From assembly GCF_017309385.1 (NCBI RefSeq), contig NZ_JAFJMJ010000001.1, forward strand, positions 2,170,001-2,234,000: a DNA stretch of 64,000 nt, given 5' to 3'. Positions 45,921-55,198 of this stretch are shown piece by piece (position 1 is the first letter of the stretch; each line of letters begins with the position of its first letter). The DNA comes from Amycolatopsis sp. 195334CR (GTDB taxonomy: Bacteria > Actinomycetota > Actinomycetes > Mycobacteriales > Pseudonocardiaceae). A model generated the notes under the pieces. The model was not told the origin of the DNA, did no database searches, and was given only the letters and a program-made list of their open reading frames with translations. A program made the position numbers and the translations under genes.

Positions 45921-47099
45921 GTGCGCAAGAACGTTGTTGTCATCGGCGGCGGGATCATCGGACTGGCCACGGCGTGGGAACTGACCCGCCGCGGCGACCA
46001 GGTCACCGTGCTGGAGAAGGAAGACCACTGGGCAGCCCACCAGACCGGGCACAACTCGAACGTGGTGCACGCCGGGTTGTACTACAAGCCGGGCTCGTTC
46101 AAGGCCCGCATGTCGGTGGCGGGCAACCGGTCGATCATCGACTTCGCCAAGGAGCACGGCGTCGGCGTCGAGGTCTGCGGCAAGCTGGTGGTGGCCACCT
46201 CCGACGCCGAGCTGCCCGCGCTGGGCGTGCTGGCCCAGCGCGCCGAGGCCAACGGCGTGCCGGCGAAGCTGATCAGCGCCGAGGAAGCCCGCGACTACGA
46301 GCCCGAGGTCGCCTGCGTCAGCGCGCTGCGGGTGGAGTCCACCGGCATCATCGACTTCCCCGGGGTCTGCCGCGCGCTGGTGCGCCTGCTCGAAGAAGCC
46401 GGCGCCGACCTGCGGCTGGGCACGCCCGCGCTGGGCATCCGCAGCCGGGGCTCGAAGGTGGAGGTCGCCACCGGCACCGAGGTGCTGCGGGCCGACGCGC
46501 TGGTCAACTGCGCCGGGCTGCACTCGGACCGGATCGCGCGGCTGGCCGGGCTGACCCCGAAGGCACGCATCGTGCCGTTCCGCGGTGAGTACTACGAACT
46601 GCGCGAGGACCGCCGCCACCTGGTGCGCGGGCTGATCTACCCGGTGCCGGACGCGTCGCTGCCGTTCCTCGGCGTGCACCTGACGCGGATGCTCGACGGC
46701 AGCGTGCACGCCGGGCCGAACGCCGTGCTGGCGCTGCGCCGCGAGGGGTACCGCTGGGGCGACATCTCGCCCGCCGACCTGGCCGAGGTGGCGCGGTTCC
46801 CCGGCATCTGGCGGCTGGCGAAGAAGTACGCGTACCCGATCGGCCTGGACGAGGTGCGCCGGTCGTTCTCGAAGAAGCGGTTCGCGAACAGCCTGGCGAA
46901 GCTGGTGCCGGCGGTGCGGCCGGAGGACATCGTGCGCCACGGTTCCGGGGTGCGGGCGCAGGCGCTGCTGCCGGACGGCTCGATGGTCGACGACTTCCTG
47001 ATCGAGACGGCGCCGAACCAGGTGCACGTGCTCAACGCCCCGTCCCCGGCGGCGACCAGCGCGCTGGAGATCGCCAAGCACGTGGCCGACCAGGTCTGA
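45921..47099 (+). CDS. lhgO: L-2-hydroxyglutarate oxidase (LhgO-like)
   Basis: A 392-residue FAD-dependent oxidoreductase of the DAO family. It has the dinucleotide motif VVIGGGIIGLATAWEL and the block HNSNVVHAGLYYKPGS, which is characteristic of LhgO. The C-terminal part VRAQALLPDGSMVDDF also agrees. It oxidises L-2-hydroxyglutarate to 2-oxoglutarate and passes electrons to the quinone pool. The start is GTG. It is divergent from the TetR gene and ends just before palindrome copy 2. Confidence 0.88.
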   Translation: MRKNVVVIGGGIIGLATAWELTRRGDQVTVLEKEDHWAAHQTGHNSNVVHAGLYYKPGSFKARMSVAGNRSIIDFAKEHGVGVEVCGKLVVATSDAELPALGVLAQRAEANGVPAKLISAEEARDYEPEVACVSALRVESTGIIDFPGVCRALVRLLEEAGADLRLGTPALGIRSRGSKVEVATGTEVLRADALVNCAGLHSDRIARLAGLTPKARIVPFRGEYYELREDRRHLVRGLIYPVPDASLPFLGVHLTRMLDGSVHAGPNAVLALRREGYRWGDISPADLAEVARFPGIWRLAKKYAYPIGLDEVRRSFSKKRFANSLAKLVPAVRPEDIVRHGSGVRAQALLPDGSMVDDFLIETAPNQVHVLNAPSPAATSALEIAKHVADQV

Positions 47100-47112
47100 C
47101 GGGCCTCAGCCC

Positions 47113-47171
47113 AATGCTATGAGTGGGGCATTACTTGCGTTGATTGCAAGTAATGCCCCACTCATAGCATT
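47113..47171. repeat. conserved intergenic palindrome, copy 2
   Basis: A perfect 26-bp inverted repeat (arms 47113-47138 and 47146-47171) with loop GTTGATT. It lies between the convergent lhgO-like and lipoprotein genes, and its last base is part of the lipoprotein stop codon. Beyond the stem, GCCTCAGCCCA adjoins it on the same side as in copy 1 (inverted). Confidence 0.9.
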
Positions 47172-48121
47172 CAGGCGGGCAGGTTCGCGGTGATCAGGGG
47201 GGCGGCCTTCTTGACCTCGTCGCAGTAGGGGCCGTTGTCGCTGTCGGCGCGGTTGATCAGGACGGCGGACTTGTCGTCGTAGGCGAGCATCGCCGAGCAC
47301 GCGCGGTCCCCGCCGGGGTGCAGGGCCCAGGTGCGCCCGCCCGCGTCGAAGGTCTCGCCGGACGCCTTGTAGTGGTAGTCCAGCTCGTCGGCCGAACGGT
47401 CCGGCGAGACCATCACCGTCAGCACGTCGAACTCGCTGTTCCCGGACACCTGCCACTCGCAGCCCCCGGGAAGGCTGGCGACCCAGCCCTTCTCCAGCTT
47501 GCGCGGGTTCGGCCGGAGGCTCAGCTCGTCGGCCTGGGACTGGGTGAGCAACGCGCAGCCGTCCACCGAAGCCAGCGGGCTCGGCGCCGGGGGCGGTGGG
47601 GCGGGCTGCCCGCCGGGCAGCTGCGACGCGACCAGCTGCACGGCCTCGCGCACCGGCTCGCAGGACTTCTCCGGCGTCCGCCGATCCCCGGAACCGACAA
47701 ATACGAACGATCGTGCGGACAGTTCGGTGGCGTAGGTGCAGTAGCTCTCGCCCAGCAGCTCGTCCAGGTACCGGGTCCAGGTGAACCCGCCCAGCTCGAC
47801 CGTCTCCCCGGCCTTCGAGCCGCCGAAGTAGTCACGCAGGCTCATGTCGGTGCTCAGACCCACGCTCACCGGGTCACGCCGGTCGTCGGTGGCCTGCTTC
47901 CACTCGCAGATCGGCGGCAGCTCCAGCTTCGGGTTCGCCGGTTTGCCCACCCCCGGCTCGACCAGGTCCAGCCGCTTCACGTGCTCGGGTGTGAGCAGCG
48001 CGCACGGGTCGTTCGCGACCGGTTTCGGCGGCGGCGCACCAGGGAGCGCCTGGCCGGGCACCTTCGCCGCGCAGCCACCCGCCAGCACCAGCACCGCGGC
48101 CAGCGCGACGAACCGCCTCAC
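47171..48121 (-). CDS. lipoprotein with two DUF3558-like domains (A)
   Basis: A 316-residue lipoprotein: MRRFVALAAVLVLAGGC gives a lipobox with Cys17, then DUF3558-like domain 1 (DPCALLTPEH), a Pro-rich linker and domain 2 (DGCALLTQSQ). The GTG start at 48119-48121 overlaps the upstream stop by 4 bp (GTGA), which is why I do not use the long frame to 48955. It pairs with the next lipoprotein gene as an operon. Function is unknown. Confidence 0.85.
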   Translation of the reverse strand: MRRFVALAAVLVLAGGCAAKVPGQALPGAPPPKPVANDPCALLTPEHVKRLDLVEPGVGKPANPKLELPPICEWKQATDDRRDPVSVGLSTDMSLRDYFGGSKAGETVELGGFTWTRYLDELLGESYCTYATELSARSFVFVGSGDRRTPEKSCEPVREAVQLVASQLPGGQPAPPPPAPSPLASVDGCALLTQSQADELSLRPNPRKLEKGWVASLPGGCEWQVSGNSEFDVLTVMVSPDRSADELDYHYKASGETFDAGGRTWALHPGGDRACSAMLAYDDKSAVLINRADSDNGPYCDEVKKAAPLITANLPA

Positions 48122-49080
48122 GAACCCGGCAGCTTCGCCGCGACCAGTGGCGCGGCGGCCTTCGCCAGCTCGCAGGACTTGCTCTCGTCGGCGAAGTTGC
48201 TCGACATGATCGCCACGTGCGAGGTCTCCGAGGTGGCCGTGGCCACCCGGCACATCCCGTTGATCTCGGCCGGTTTGTCGTAGACGTTCCACCGGCGGCC
48301 CCCCAGTTCCTCCTCGGCGTCCGGTTTCTCCCCCGCCGCCGACTCTTCCACCGACTGGTCGTTCTCGAAGGTCACCGTGATGTCCTCGCGGCCGCCGCTC
48401 TCGTCGGCCGGTGACCACTGGCAGCCGTCGGAGGTCTCGCCGGCGGGGAACGGCTTCACGCTCGACGCCAGCAGGCCGATCTGCTCGGCTTCCTGCGTGG
48501 TGAGCGTCGCGCACGGGTCCTGCCCGGCCAGCGGCGACTCCTGCTTCGGCGGCGGGGGCGGCGCCGGCGCGCCGCCGGGCAGCTTCCCGGCGACGAACGG
48601 CGCGGCCAGCTTCGCCACCCGGCACGGGTCCCCGTCCCCGGAGAAGTCGCTGCTGCCGACCCGGATCCAGCTGGTGTCCGGGAACTCGACCACCAGGTCG
48701 CACAGCGACTCCAGCACCACGCCCTGGTACACCTGCCACGGCAGGCCGCCCGCCTCGAACGAGGTGTCCGCCACCGCGCCCGCCATGTACTCGCGCACGG
48801 TGACCTCGGGCGTGCTGATGCCGACGTCGACGCTGCCGCCGTCCTTGACCGTCCAGCGGCAGCCGTGCGGGATCCTGCGCTTCACCTCGGCCGGGTAGTA
48901 CTGCGGGTTCTCCAGCTCCAGGTACGCGATCTGCTCCGGGGTGAAGATCTCGCACGGCTGCAGCGCGGCGAGCCCGGTGAGCAGCGGACCGTCCTGCGCC
49001 GGCCGCGCGCTGCCGCCGACCTGCGTGGTGCAGGCGGTCAGCAGCAGGGCGGCGGCGAGCAGGACGGTCCGGCGGAACAT
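48118..49080 (-). CDS. lipoprotein with two DUF3558-like domains (B)
   Basis: A 320-residue lipoprotein starting MFRRTVLLAAALLLTAC (lipobox LLTAC). It has two DUF3558-like domains around QPCEIFTPEQ and DPCATLTTQE, separated by a Pro-rich linker. ATG at 49078-49080 gives a proper signal peptide; the frame extends to 49110. It is coupled to lipoprotein A and lies 4 bp past the serS stop. Confidence 0.85.
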   Translation of the reverse strand: MFRRTVLLAAALLLTACTTQVGGSARPAQDGPLLTGLAALQPCEIFTPEQIAYLELENPQYYPAEVKRRIPHGCRWTVKDGGSVDVGISTPEVTVREYMAGAVADTSFEAGGLPWQVYQGVVLESLCDLVVEFPDTSWIRVGSSDFSGDGDPCRVAKLAAPFVAGKLPGGAPAPPPPPKQESPLAGQDPCATLTTQEAEQIGLLASSVKPFPAGETSDGCQWSPADESGGREDITVTFENDQSVEESAAGEKPDAEEELGGRRWNVYDKPAEINGMCRVATATSETSHVAIMSSNFADESKSCELAKAAAPLVAAKLPGS

Positions 49081-49084
49081 GCGC

Positions 49085-50350
49085 TCACCGTACTGGGGAG
49101 AGCACCTCACGACCGGCGAAATAGGGTCGAAGGGCCTCGGGAAGCCGGATCGAGCCGTCCAGCTGCTGGTGGTTCTCCAGGATCGCCACGATCCACCGGG
49201 TGGTGGCCAGCGTGCCGTTCAGCGTGGCCGCGGTCTGCGGCTTGCCGTTCTCGTCGCGGTACCGCACGCCGAGCCGCCGCGCCTGGAACGTGGTGCAGTT
49301 CGAGGTCGAGGTCAGCTCGCGGTAGGCCTGCTGCGAGGGCACCCACGCCTCGCAGTCGAACTTCCGCGCGGCCGAGGTGCCCAGGTCGCCGGTGGCGGTG
49401 TCGATCACCCGGTAGGGCACCTCGATCTTGGCCAGCATCTGCTCCTCCCAGTCGAGCAGGCGGGCGTGCTCGGCCTCCGCGTCCTCGGGACGGCAGTAGG
49501 TGAACATCTCCACCTTGTCGAACTGGTGCACGCGGATGATGCCGCGGGTGTCCTTGCCGTACGACCCGGCCTCGCGGCGGAAGCAGGACGACCAGCCGGC
49601 GTACCGGGCGGGCCCGTTCGACAGGTCGAGGATCTCGTCCGCGTGGTACCCGGCGAGCGAGACCTCCGAGGTGCCGACCAGGTACAGGTCGTCGTCGCGC
49701 AGCCGGTAGACCTCCGACGAGTGCGCGCCGAGGAACCCGGTGCCCGCCATGATCTCCGGGCGCACCAGCACCGGGGTGATCATCAGCGTGAAGCCGTTCT
49801 CCGCGGCCTGCGCCGAGGCCATGTTCAGCAGGGCCAGCTGCAGCTGCGCGCCGACGCCCTTGAGGAAGTAGAACCGCGAACCCGACACCTTCGCGCCGCG
49901 TTCCATGTCGAGTGCGTCGAGCCCCTCGCACAGCTCCAGGTGGTCCTTGACGCCGAAGTCGAACTCACGCGGCGTGCCGACGTGCTTGAGCACGGTGAAG
50001 TCCTCTTCACCGCCCACCGGCGCGTCGGCGTGCACCACGTTCGGCACCAGCCGGTGGAGCTCCTCGAACTCCTCCGAGGACTGCGACTGCTCGGCCTCGG
50101 CGGCCTTCACCTGCGCGGCCAGCTCCTTGCCCCGGGCCAGCAGCGCGTCGCGCTCCTCACCCTTCGCCCGGCCGATCTGCTTGCCGAGCTGCTTCTGCTC
50201 GGCGCGCAGGGAGTCGGCACTCGCGATCGCGGACCGGCGGCGGGCGTCGAGGTCGAGCAGTTTGCCGACCACGCCCTCGTCCTCACCACGGGCGCGCTGC
50301 GACGCGCGCACGGCTTCCGGGTCTTCGCGGAGTGTCCTGGGGTCAATCAC
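49085..50350 (-). CDS. serS: seryl-tRNA synthetase
   Basis: A 421-residue class II aminoacyl-tRNA synthetase. The N-terminal helical arm (residues about 1-105, coiled-coil) binds the tRNA long variable arm. Motif 2 is visible as [30 protein letters not shown] and motif 3 ends at [18 protein letters not shown]. It charges tRNA-Ser and tRNA-Sec. The start is GTG and overlaps the dehalogenase-like gene by 8 bp. No T-box leader is possible because the upstream sequence is coding. Confidence 0.97.
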   Translation of the reverse strand: MIDPRTLREDPEAVRASQRARGEDEGVVGKLLDLDARRRSAIASADSLRAEQKQLGKQIGRAKGEERDALLARGKELAAQVKAAEAEQSQSSEEFEELHRLVPNVVHADAPVGGEEDFTVLKHVGTPREFDFGVKDHLELCEGLDALDMERGAKVSGSRFYFLKGVGAQLQLALLNMASAQAAENGFTLMITPVLVRPEIMAGTGFLGAHSSEVYRLRDDDLYLVGTSEVSLAGYHADEILDLSNGPARYAGWSSCFRREAGSYGKDTRGIIRVHQFDKVEMFTYCRPEDAEAEHARLLDWEEQMLAKIEVPYRVIDTATGDLGTSAARKFDCEAWVPSQQAYRELTSTSNCTTFQARRLGVRYRDENGKPQTAATLNGTLATTRWIVAILENHQQLDGSIRLPEALRPYFAGREVLSPVR

Positions 50351-51281
50351 GAGAGGTGAGCGTAGTCGCAGGCCCGGCGACGAAACCCGCCACCACCCGC
50401 CCCAGCTCGGCGCCCGCGTCCTCCTGGAGGAAGTGACCGGCCCCGCGGATCGTCGGGTGGTCCAGCCCGGCGGCGCCGCGGAGCTTGCGCACCTCGGGCT
50501 CCCAGCCGGCGGTGATCGGGTCGCTGTCGGAGAAGGCGGACAGGATCGGCAGGTCGGCGGTGGTCAGCGTGGCCAGGGCGAGCCGGTTCGCCGCGCTCGC
50601 CGGGTCGTCCGGGGTGATCGGCACCAGGCCCGGCATGGCCCGCGGGCCCGCCTTGTACATCTCGTTGGGGAACGGCGCGTCGTAGGCGGCGCGCTCGGCG
50701 TCGGTCAGCTTGGTCTTGGTCCCGGCCTGGACGAACCGCGCGATGTCCATGATCTGCGCGTTCTCCATCACCTTGCGGAAGGCGTGCCATTCGGCGGGCA
50801 TGTCGTGGTCGCCGGTGGGCAGGCCGGTGTTGGCCGCCACCACCCCGGCCACCCGGCCGAGGTTCTCCGCGGCCAGGCGCAGCCCGATCAGGCCACCCCA
50901 GTCCTGGCCGACGATGGTCACGTCGCGCAGGTCCAGCGCGTCGAAGACGAGTGACCTGACCCACTCCACGTGCCGGGCGTAGGAGTGGTCGACGATGTCG
51001 GCGGGCTTGTCCGACCGGCCGAAGCCGACCAGGTCGGGCGCGATCGCCCGGAGGCCGGCGTCGGCCAGCACCGGCAGCACCTTGCGGTAGAGGAACGACC
51101 AGGTCGGCTCGCCGTGCAGGAGCAGAACCGCCGGTCCGTCCGGCGGCCCCGCCTCCACGTAGGACATTCTGACGATGCCGCAGGCAGGGTCTTCCAGGTC
51201 CGCGTAGAACACGGGGAAGTCGAAGTCGGGCAGGTCCGTGAACCGGTCGTCCGGTGTCCTCAGCAGGCGCACGTCTCCCAC
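50343..51281 (-). CDS. haloalkane dehalogenase-like alpha/beta hydrolase
   Basis: A 312-residue alpha/beta hydrolase with the features of haloalkane dehalogenases: [12 protein letters not shown] (Glu58 in the oxyanion/halide region), nucleophile elbow GQDWGG (Asp127 with halide-binding Trp128) and a late RGAGHF histidine. The nucleophile is Asp rather than Ser, as required for dehalogenation or epoxide hydrolysis. GTG at 51281 is used; GTG at 51272 has a better-placed GGGAGAC and may be the true start. It overlaps serS by 8 bp. Confidence 0.85.
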   Translation of the reverse strand: MGDVRLLRTPDDRFTDLPDFDFPVFYADLEDPACGIVRMSYVEAGPPDGPAVLLLHGEPTWSFLYRKVLPVLADAGLRAIAPDLVGFGRSDKPADIVDHSYARHVEWVRSLVFDALDLRDVTIVGQDWGGLIGLRLAAENLGRVAGVVAANTGLPTGDHDMPAEWHAFRKVMENAQIMDIARFVQAGTKTKLTDAERAAYDAPFPNEMYKAGPRAMPGLVPITPDDPASAANRLALATLTTADLPILSAFSDSDPITAGWEPEVRKLRGAAGLDHPTIRGAGHFLQEDAGAELGRVVAGFVAGPATTLTSRD

Positions 51282-51305
51282 GCTAGTGGAAGGCGGACCC
51301 TGCTA

Positions 51306-51758
51306 TCAGCTGATGCCGACGGCCACCACAAGACCGAGGGCGAGGTGCGCGGCCGCGACCACGACGCTCGCCGGGGCGAACTTCTCGCTTTCGATGGTGG
51401 AGCCGACGTCGATCCGGGTGGCCCACTCCAGCAGGCGCACGGCCAGCACCTGGACCACGATGCCGAGCAGGCCGTAGACCAGCGAGGTGATCAGGCCCTC
51501 GGTCAGGTCGCTGGCCGAGTTGAAGATCGCCACCACCACGATGAACGCCATCGACAGCAGCCCGGAGGCGGTGACGATCACGGCGTTCGGCAGCCCGCGG
51601 CGGACCAGGTCGGACAGCTTGCCCGGGGTGGTCCAGTCGATGGCGTAGAACCCGATCAGCATGAGCAGCAGGCCGATCACGCCGTAGAGCAGGATCGCGC
51701 CGATGCCGCGGACCAGGTCCGAGCCGAAGGTCTCGGACAGGGCGAGAGTCGTCGTCAC
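51306..51758 (-). CDS. DUF350 membrane protein (YjfL-like)
   Basis: A 150-residue membrane protein with four hydrophobic segments and a conserved LLMLIGFYAIDWTTPG stretch, as in the DUF350 family (E. coli YjfL). It is encoded 64 bp after the glutathionylspermidine synthase-like gene. GTG start with GGGAGT upstream. Function is unknown, but DUF350 genes recur beside such ATP-grasp genes. Confidence 0.85.
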   Translation of the reverse strand: MTTTLALSETFGSDLVRGIGAILLYGVIGLLLMLIGFYAIDWTTPGKLSDLVRRGLPNAVIVTASGLLSMAFIVVVAIFNSASDLTEGLITSLVYGLLGIVVQVLAVRLLEWATRIDVGSTIESEKFAPASVVVAAAHLALGLVVAVGIS

Positions 51759-51822
51759 AGGTACTCCCAGGTGCTAGGGCGGGTGATCAGCGCGGATTGT
51801 GCCTGATCACCCGATTCGCGCG

Positions 51823-52986
51823 TTACTCGGGGATGCGGTGCGGGATGAACGCGGCGCCGTCGTCGGTCACCAGACCGGCGGTTTCGCGGATGCCGAGGCC
51901 GGCCGCGTTGTCGCCGACGATCCACGCGCCCAGCGCCGGGCGGAAGCCGTCGAACTCGGGCAGCGGGTCGAACGCCTGGTAGACGTAGCCCTCCGCGCCG
52001 TAGACCCCACCGGTCTGCGTCTCGTAGCCGGTGGCCACGATCTGCACGTTGGCGCCTTCACGGCCCAGCTTCGGCTTGCGCACGTACTCGGTGAGCAGGC
52101 CGGGGTCGTCGTTGAAGGCGGGCAGCAGGTTCGGGTGCCCGGGGTAGTTCTCCCAGAGGATCGCCAGCAGCGCCTTGTTCGACAGCAGCATCTTCCACAG
52201 CGGCTCGACCCACAGCGTGCGCGGCAGCGACTCGACCGCGTAGCGGCCGAACTCCTCCTCGACCACCCACTCCCACGGGTAGAGCTTCACCAGCGTGTTC
52301 ATCGGGGCCTCTTCGAGGTCGACGAACCGCTTGAGCACCGGGTCCCAGCCGACCTCCTCGATGGCCAGGCCGACCGTGTCCAGCCCCGCCTCGGCGGCGG
52401 TCTCCTGCAGGTAGGAGGTGGTGATGTGGTCCTCGCCGGTCGGGTCGGCGGTGGACCAGCTGAAGTGCAGCTCCTTCGACGGCAGCAGCTCGCCGACCTC
52501 GGCCCAGCGCTCGACCAGCTTCTCGTGGATGGAGTTCCACTGGTCGTCGTCCGGGAAGACCTCGGTCTTCCAGTACCACTGCACGACCGCGGCCTCGAGC
52601 AGCGAGGTCGGGGTGTCGGCGTTGTACTCCAGCAGCTTGGCCGGGCTCTTGCCGTCGTAGCGCAGGTCGAAGCGGCCGTACACGTGCGGGTCGCGGCGCT
52701 TCCACGACTCGGCGATGTGCGGCCAGACCCACTCCGGGATGCCGAAGTCGCGGTAGCGCTCGGTCAGGATGACGTTGTCGACCGCTTCCAGGCACATCGA
52801 GTGCAGCAGTTCGACGTCGGCCTCGACCGAGAGCACCTCGTCCATCGGCAGCACGTAGTGGACCGACTCGTCCCAGTAGGGCCGCGACTGCCCGCTGCCG
52901 TACCGCGCGGGCGTGCCGAACACCAGGCCCTGCTCCTCGACGGTGCGCTGCCAGTCCCGCCGGGGAGTGCTGGTTTCCCTGTGCAA
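51823..52986 (-). CDS. glutathionylspermidine synthase-family ATP-grasp ligase (YjfC/YgiC-like)
   Basis: A 387-residue ATP-grasp enzyme related to the synthetase domain of glutathionylspermidine synthase. Supporting stretches are FDLRYDGKSPAKLLEYNADTPTSLLEA, YPWEWVVEEEF and LWENYPGHPNLLPAF. It should join a carboxylate to an amine; actinobacteria lack glutathione, so the substrate must be different. The start is a rare TTG one base after the upstream stop (TGACTTG). Confidence 0.88.
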   Translation of the reverse strand: MHRETSTPRRDWQRTVEEQGLVFGTPARYGSGQSRPYWDESVHYVLPMDEVLSVEADVELLHSMCLEAVDNVILTERYRDFGIPEWVWPHIAESWKRRDPHVYGRFDLRYDGKSPAKLLEYNADTPTSLLEAAVVQWYWKTEVFPDDDQWNSIHEKLVERWAEVGELLPSKELHFSWSTADPTGEDHITTSYLQETAAEAGLDTVGLAIEEVGWDPVLKRFVDLEEAPMNTLVKLYPWEWVVEEEFGRYAVESLPRTLWVEPLWKMLLSNKALLAILWENYPGHPNLLPAFNDDPGLLTEYVRKPKLGREGANVQIVATGYETQTGGVYGAEGYVYQAFDPLPEFDGFRPALGAWIVGDNAAGLGIRETAGLVTDDGAAFIPHRIPE

Positions 52987-52987
52987 G

Positions 52988-53599
52988 TCAGGAGCCCCCG
53001 CTCTTGCCGGTGCCGCTGGAGCCCTTGTTGCTGATGCCGAAGCCGCCGCGCTGCACCGACTTGCCGGACTTGGTGGTCACGTTGGCGTTCGAGGGCGCGG
53101 TGTAGGACCCGCCGCTGATCTTCTGCCCCGGCGCGCCGGTGCCGCCGTAGTTGTAGTGGTACTGGTTGTAACCACCGCCGGGGATGGGGATGAACATGAA
53201 CCCGGTGCTGTGGTTGTAGTACCCGCCGTGGCTGGTGGCGTAGCCCTCGTCGCAGTAGTCGTCGTTGTCGGTGACCACGTCGTCGGAACCGACGCAGGTC
53301 GCGGTGACCTCGTCCGGCGTGGCCGCGATGTACCAGGCGGCGACCAGGCCGACCAGGCCCACGGTCACCCCGCTGCCGATCAGCACCTTGCGCTTGGTGG
53401 ACGCCTTGCGCTCGGCTTCGGCGCGCGCCTGCTGTTCGGCGATCTCCCGGTCGCGCTCGGCGGCGAGCGCCTGCCTGCGGGCCCGCTGCTCCGCCAGGGT
53501 GGGTTCGCGGGGAGTGGTGTTCTCCGCGTCCTGGAAGCGCATGGATCCGCGCCTTGGCTGGTCGGGGGGCTGCGCTCCCCCAGGTGTGTTCTCCGTCAT
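52988..53599 (-). CDS. membrane-anchored DUF1190-like protein (YgiB/YjfM-like)
   Basis: A 203-residue protein with a charged N-terminal part rich in Arg/Glu/Ala (coiled-coil, about residues 35-65) and one membrane segment (about 70-90). An extracytoplasmic domain follows with Cys, many Gly/Tyr (HGGYYNHSTGFMFIPIPGGGYNQ) and a Ser/Gly-rich tail. The Gly/Tyr region resembles the YgiB/DUF1190 family, which is found next to YgiC in E. coli. ATG at 53597-53599 with GGAGCG is the likely start. Confidence 0.7.
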   Translation of the reverse strand: MTENTPGGAQPPDQPRRGSMRFQDAENTTPREPTLAEQRARRQALAAERDREIAEQQARAEAERKASTKRKVLIGSGVTVGLVGLVAAWYIAATPDEVTATCVGSDDVVTDNDDYCDEGYATSHGGYYNHSTGFMFIPIPGGGYNQYHYNYGGTGAPGQKISGGSYTAPSNANVTTKSGKSVQRGGFGISNKGSSGTGKSGGS

Positions 53600-53696
53600 C
53601 GAGCGCTCCGTAACCGCTGGCCAACCGCACTTCGCCCTGCCCACACTAGTCACCCGAATGCTGGCGCATTTGGGCGGCGCAGGCATCATGGAGTAG

Positions 53697-54794
53697 ATGT
53701 CTGCCGAATCGGAACGGTTCCGTTCCCGGAACGAACGCTTGCGGACCTGGCTGCTGATGGCCGGGGTGTCGCTGGGCGCGATCATCGCGCTCTCGCTCAG
53801 CGTGCTGTTCTCCTGGGGGAACGAGGACATCACCGGTGGTGGCGGCGGTGGCCGCTCGGAGGCCGAGAAGGCCGCGCGCGAGGCCTTCCACTCTCCCCCC
53901 GGCAGCTGCCTGACCTGGGAACTCCCGGACGCCGGCGACGCGAAGAAGGTCGGCTGCGAGCAGCCGCACCTGTTCGAGGTGTTCGGTGTGGTGGACGTCG
54001 CACCGCAGTACCCGCCCGGCGTGCCGTCGCCGGACCTGGCGCAGTGGCGCAAGCTCGGCGAGGAGCGCTGCGGCGAAACCGCCGAGACGTATCTGGGGAA
54101 ACCACTCGACCCGAAGGGCAAGCTGTCGATCGGCGTCCTCCACCCGAGTGAGCAGGAGTGGGCAGACGGTGACCGCCAGTTGCGGTGCGGGCTCCAGTGG
54201 GCCGCGCCCGGCGGGCAGCTGCAGAAGCTGACCGGCAAGGCGGCCGACGAGGACCAGTCCAACGTCTGGCAGGTGGGCACCTGCCTGGCGCTGACCGGCA
54301 AGACCGTCGGCGACCCGATCGACTGCGCCCAGCCGCACGCCTACGAGATCATCGGGCTGCTGGACCTGGCGGACAAGTTCGACGGCGACGAGGTGCCCTC
54401 GGAGGACGACCAGAAGACCTGGCTGGACACCGAGTGCAGCAAGATCGCCGAGGAGTACACCGGCGGGGCGAACCTGACCGAGAAGAAGCTCATCCTGACC
54501 TGGGACCTGCGCGAGGCCGAGAGCTGGGAAGCCGGGTCCACCAAGGTCAACTGCAAGGTGGGCGCGAAGCTGGAGGACGGCAGCGGGCTGGCGCCGGTCA
54601 CCGGCAGCCTGCACTCCGACGGCCAGGCGCCGAAGACCTCCACCGCCACCCCGGAGCCGCCGCCGACCTCCGCGGTCCCGGCCGACCCGAACGCGGGCAA
54701 CGAGCCGCCCGCCGACAACCACGAGCAGGTTCCGCCGTCCGGCGTCGAGTCGCCGCTGCCGCCGGACACCCCGCAGCCACCGCCGGGGACCTGA
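53697..54794 (+). CDS. septum formation family membrane protein
   Basis: A 365-residue protein with one N-terminal membrane segment (about residues 18-38) and a large outer domain with paired-Cys repeats (GSCLTW...VGCEQPHLFEVFG and GTCLAL...IDCAQPHAYEIIG), typical of the actinobacterial Septum_form family. The C-terminal 70 residues are Pro-rich. It matches Rv3835 by synteny. Its stop overlaps the start of the zincin gene (TGATG). Confidence 0.85.
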   Translation: MSAESERFRSRNERLRTWLLMAGVSLGAIIALSLSVLFSWGNEDITGGGGGGRSEAEKAAREAFHSPPGSCLTWELPDAGDAKKVGCEQPHLFEVFGVVDVAPQYPPGVPSPDLAQWRKLGEERCGETAETYLGKPLDPKGKLSIGVLHPSEQEWADGDRQLRCGLQWAAPGGQLQKLTGKAADEDQSNVWQVGTCLALTGKTVGDPIDCAQPHAYEIIGLLDLADKFDGDEVPSEDDQKTWLDTECSKIAEEYTGGANLTEKKLILTWDLREAESWEAGSTKVNCKVGAKLEDGSGLAPVTGSLHSDGQAPKTSTATPEPPPTSAVPADPNAGNEPPADNHEQVPPSGVESPLPPDTPQPPPGT

Positions 54795-55144
54795 TGCCGG
54801 TCGAGATGACGCTCGCGCGGTTCGAGGAACTGGTCGCCGAGGCGCTGGACGAGGTCCCGCCGCAGTTCGCCGCCGCGATGGACAACGTGGTGGTGCTGGT
54901 CGAGGAGTTCAACGACGAGGAGCCGGGCATCCTCGGGCTCTACCACGGGATCGCGCTGACCGAGCGCAACTCCGACTACGGCGGGGTGCTGCCGGACCGG
55001 ATCTCGATCTACCGGCAGCCGCTGCTGGCGATGTGCTCGTCGGAGGCGGAGGTGGTCGAGGAGGTGCTGATCACCGTGGTGCACGAGATCGCCCACCACT
55101 TCGGCATCGACGACGCCCGCCTGCACGAACTCGGCTGGGGCTGA
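54794..55144 (+). CDS. small zincin metalloprotease-like protein
   Basis: A 116-residue protein with the zinc-binding motif HEIAHH (His97, Glu98, His101) followed by FGIDD. It matches the minimal zincin family represented by Rv3836, which lies after the septum-formation gene in M. tuberculosis. It is translationally coupled to the previous gene through TGATG. Cytoplasmic; substrates are unknown. Confidence 0.9.
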   Translation: MPVEMTLARFEELVAEALDEVPPQFAAAMDNVVVLVEEFNDEEPGILGLYHGIALTERNSDYGGVLPDRISIYRQPLLAMCSSEAEVVEEVLITVVHEIAHHFGIDDARLHELGWG

Positions 55145-55198
55145 GTAGGAACACCTAGGGGACTTGCCGGATGACCGCACACCCGGCGGTTCGGGACA

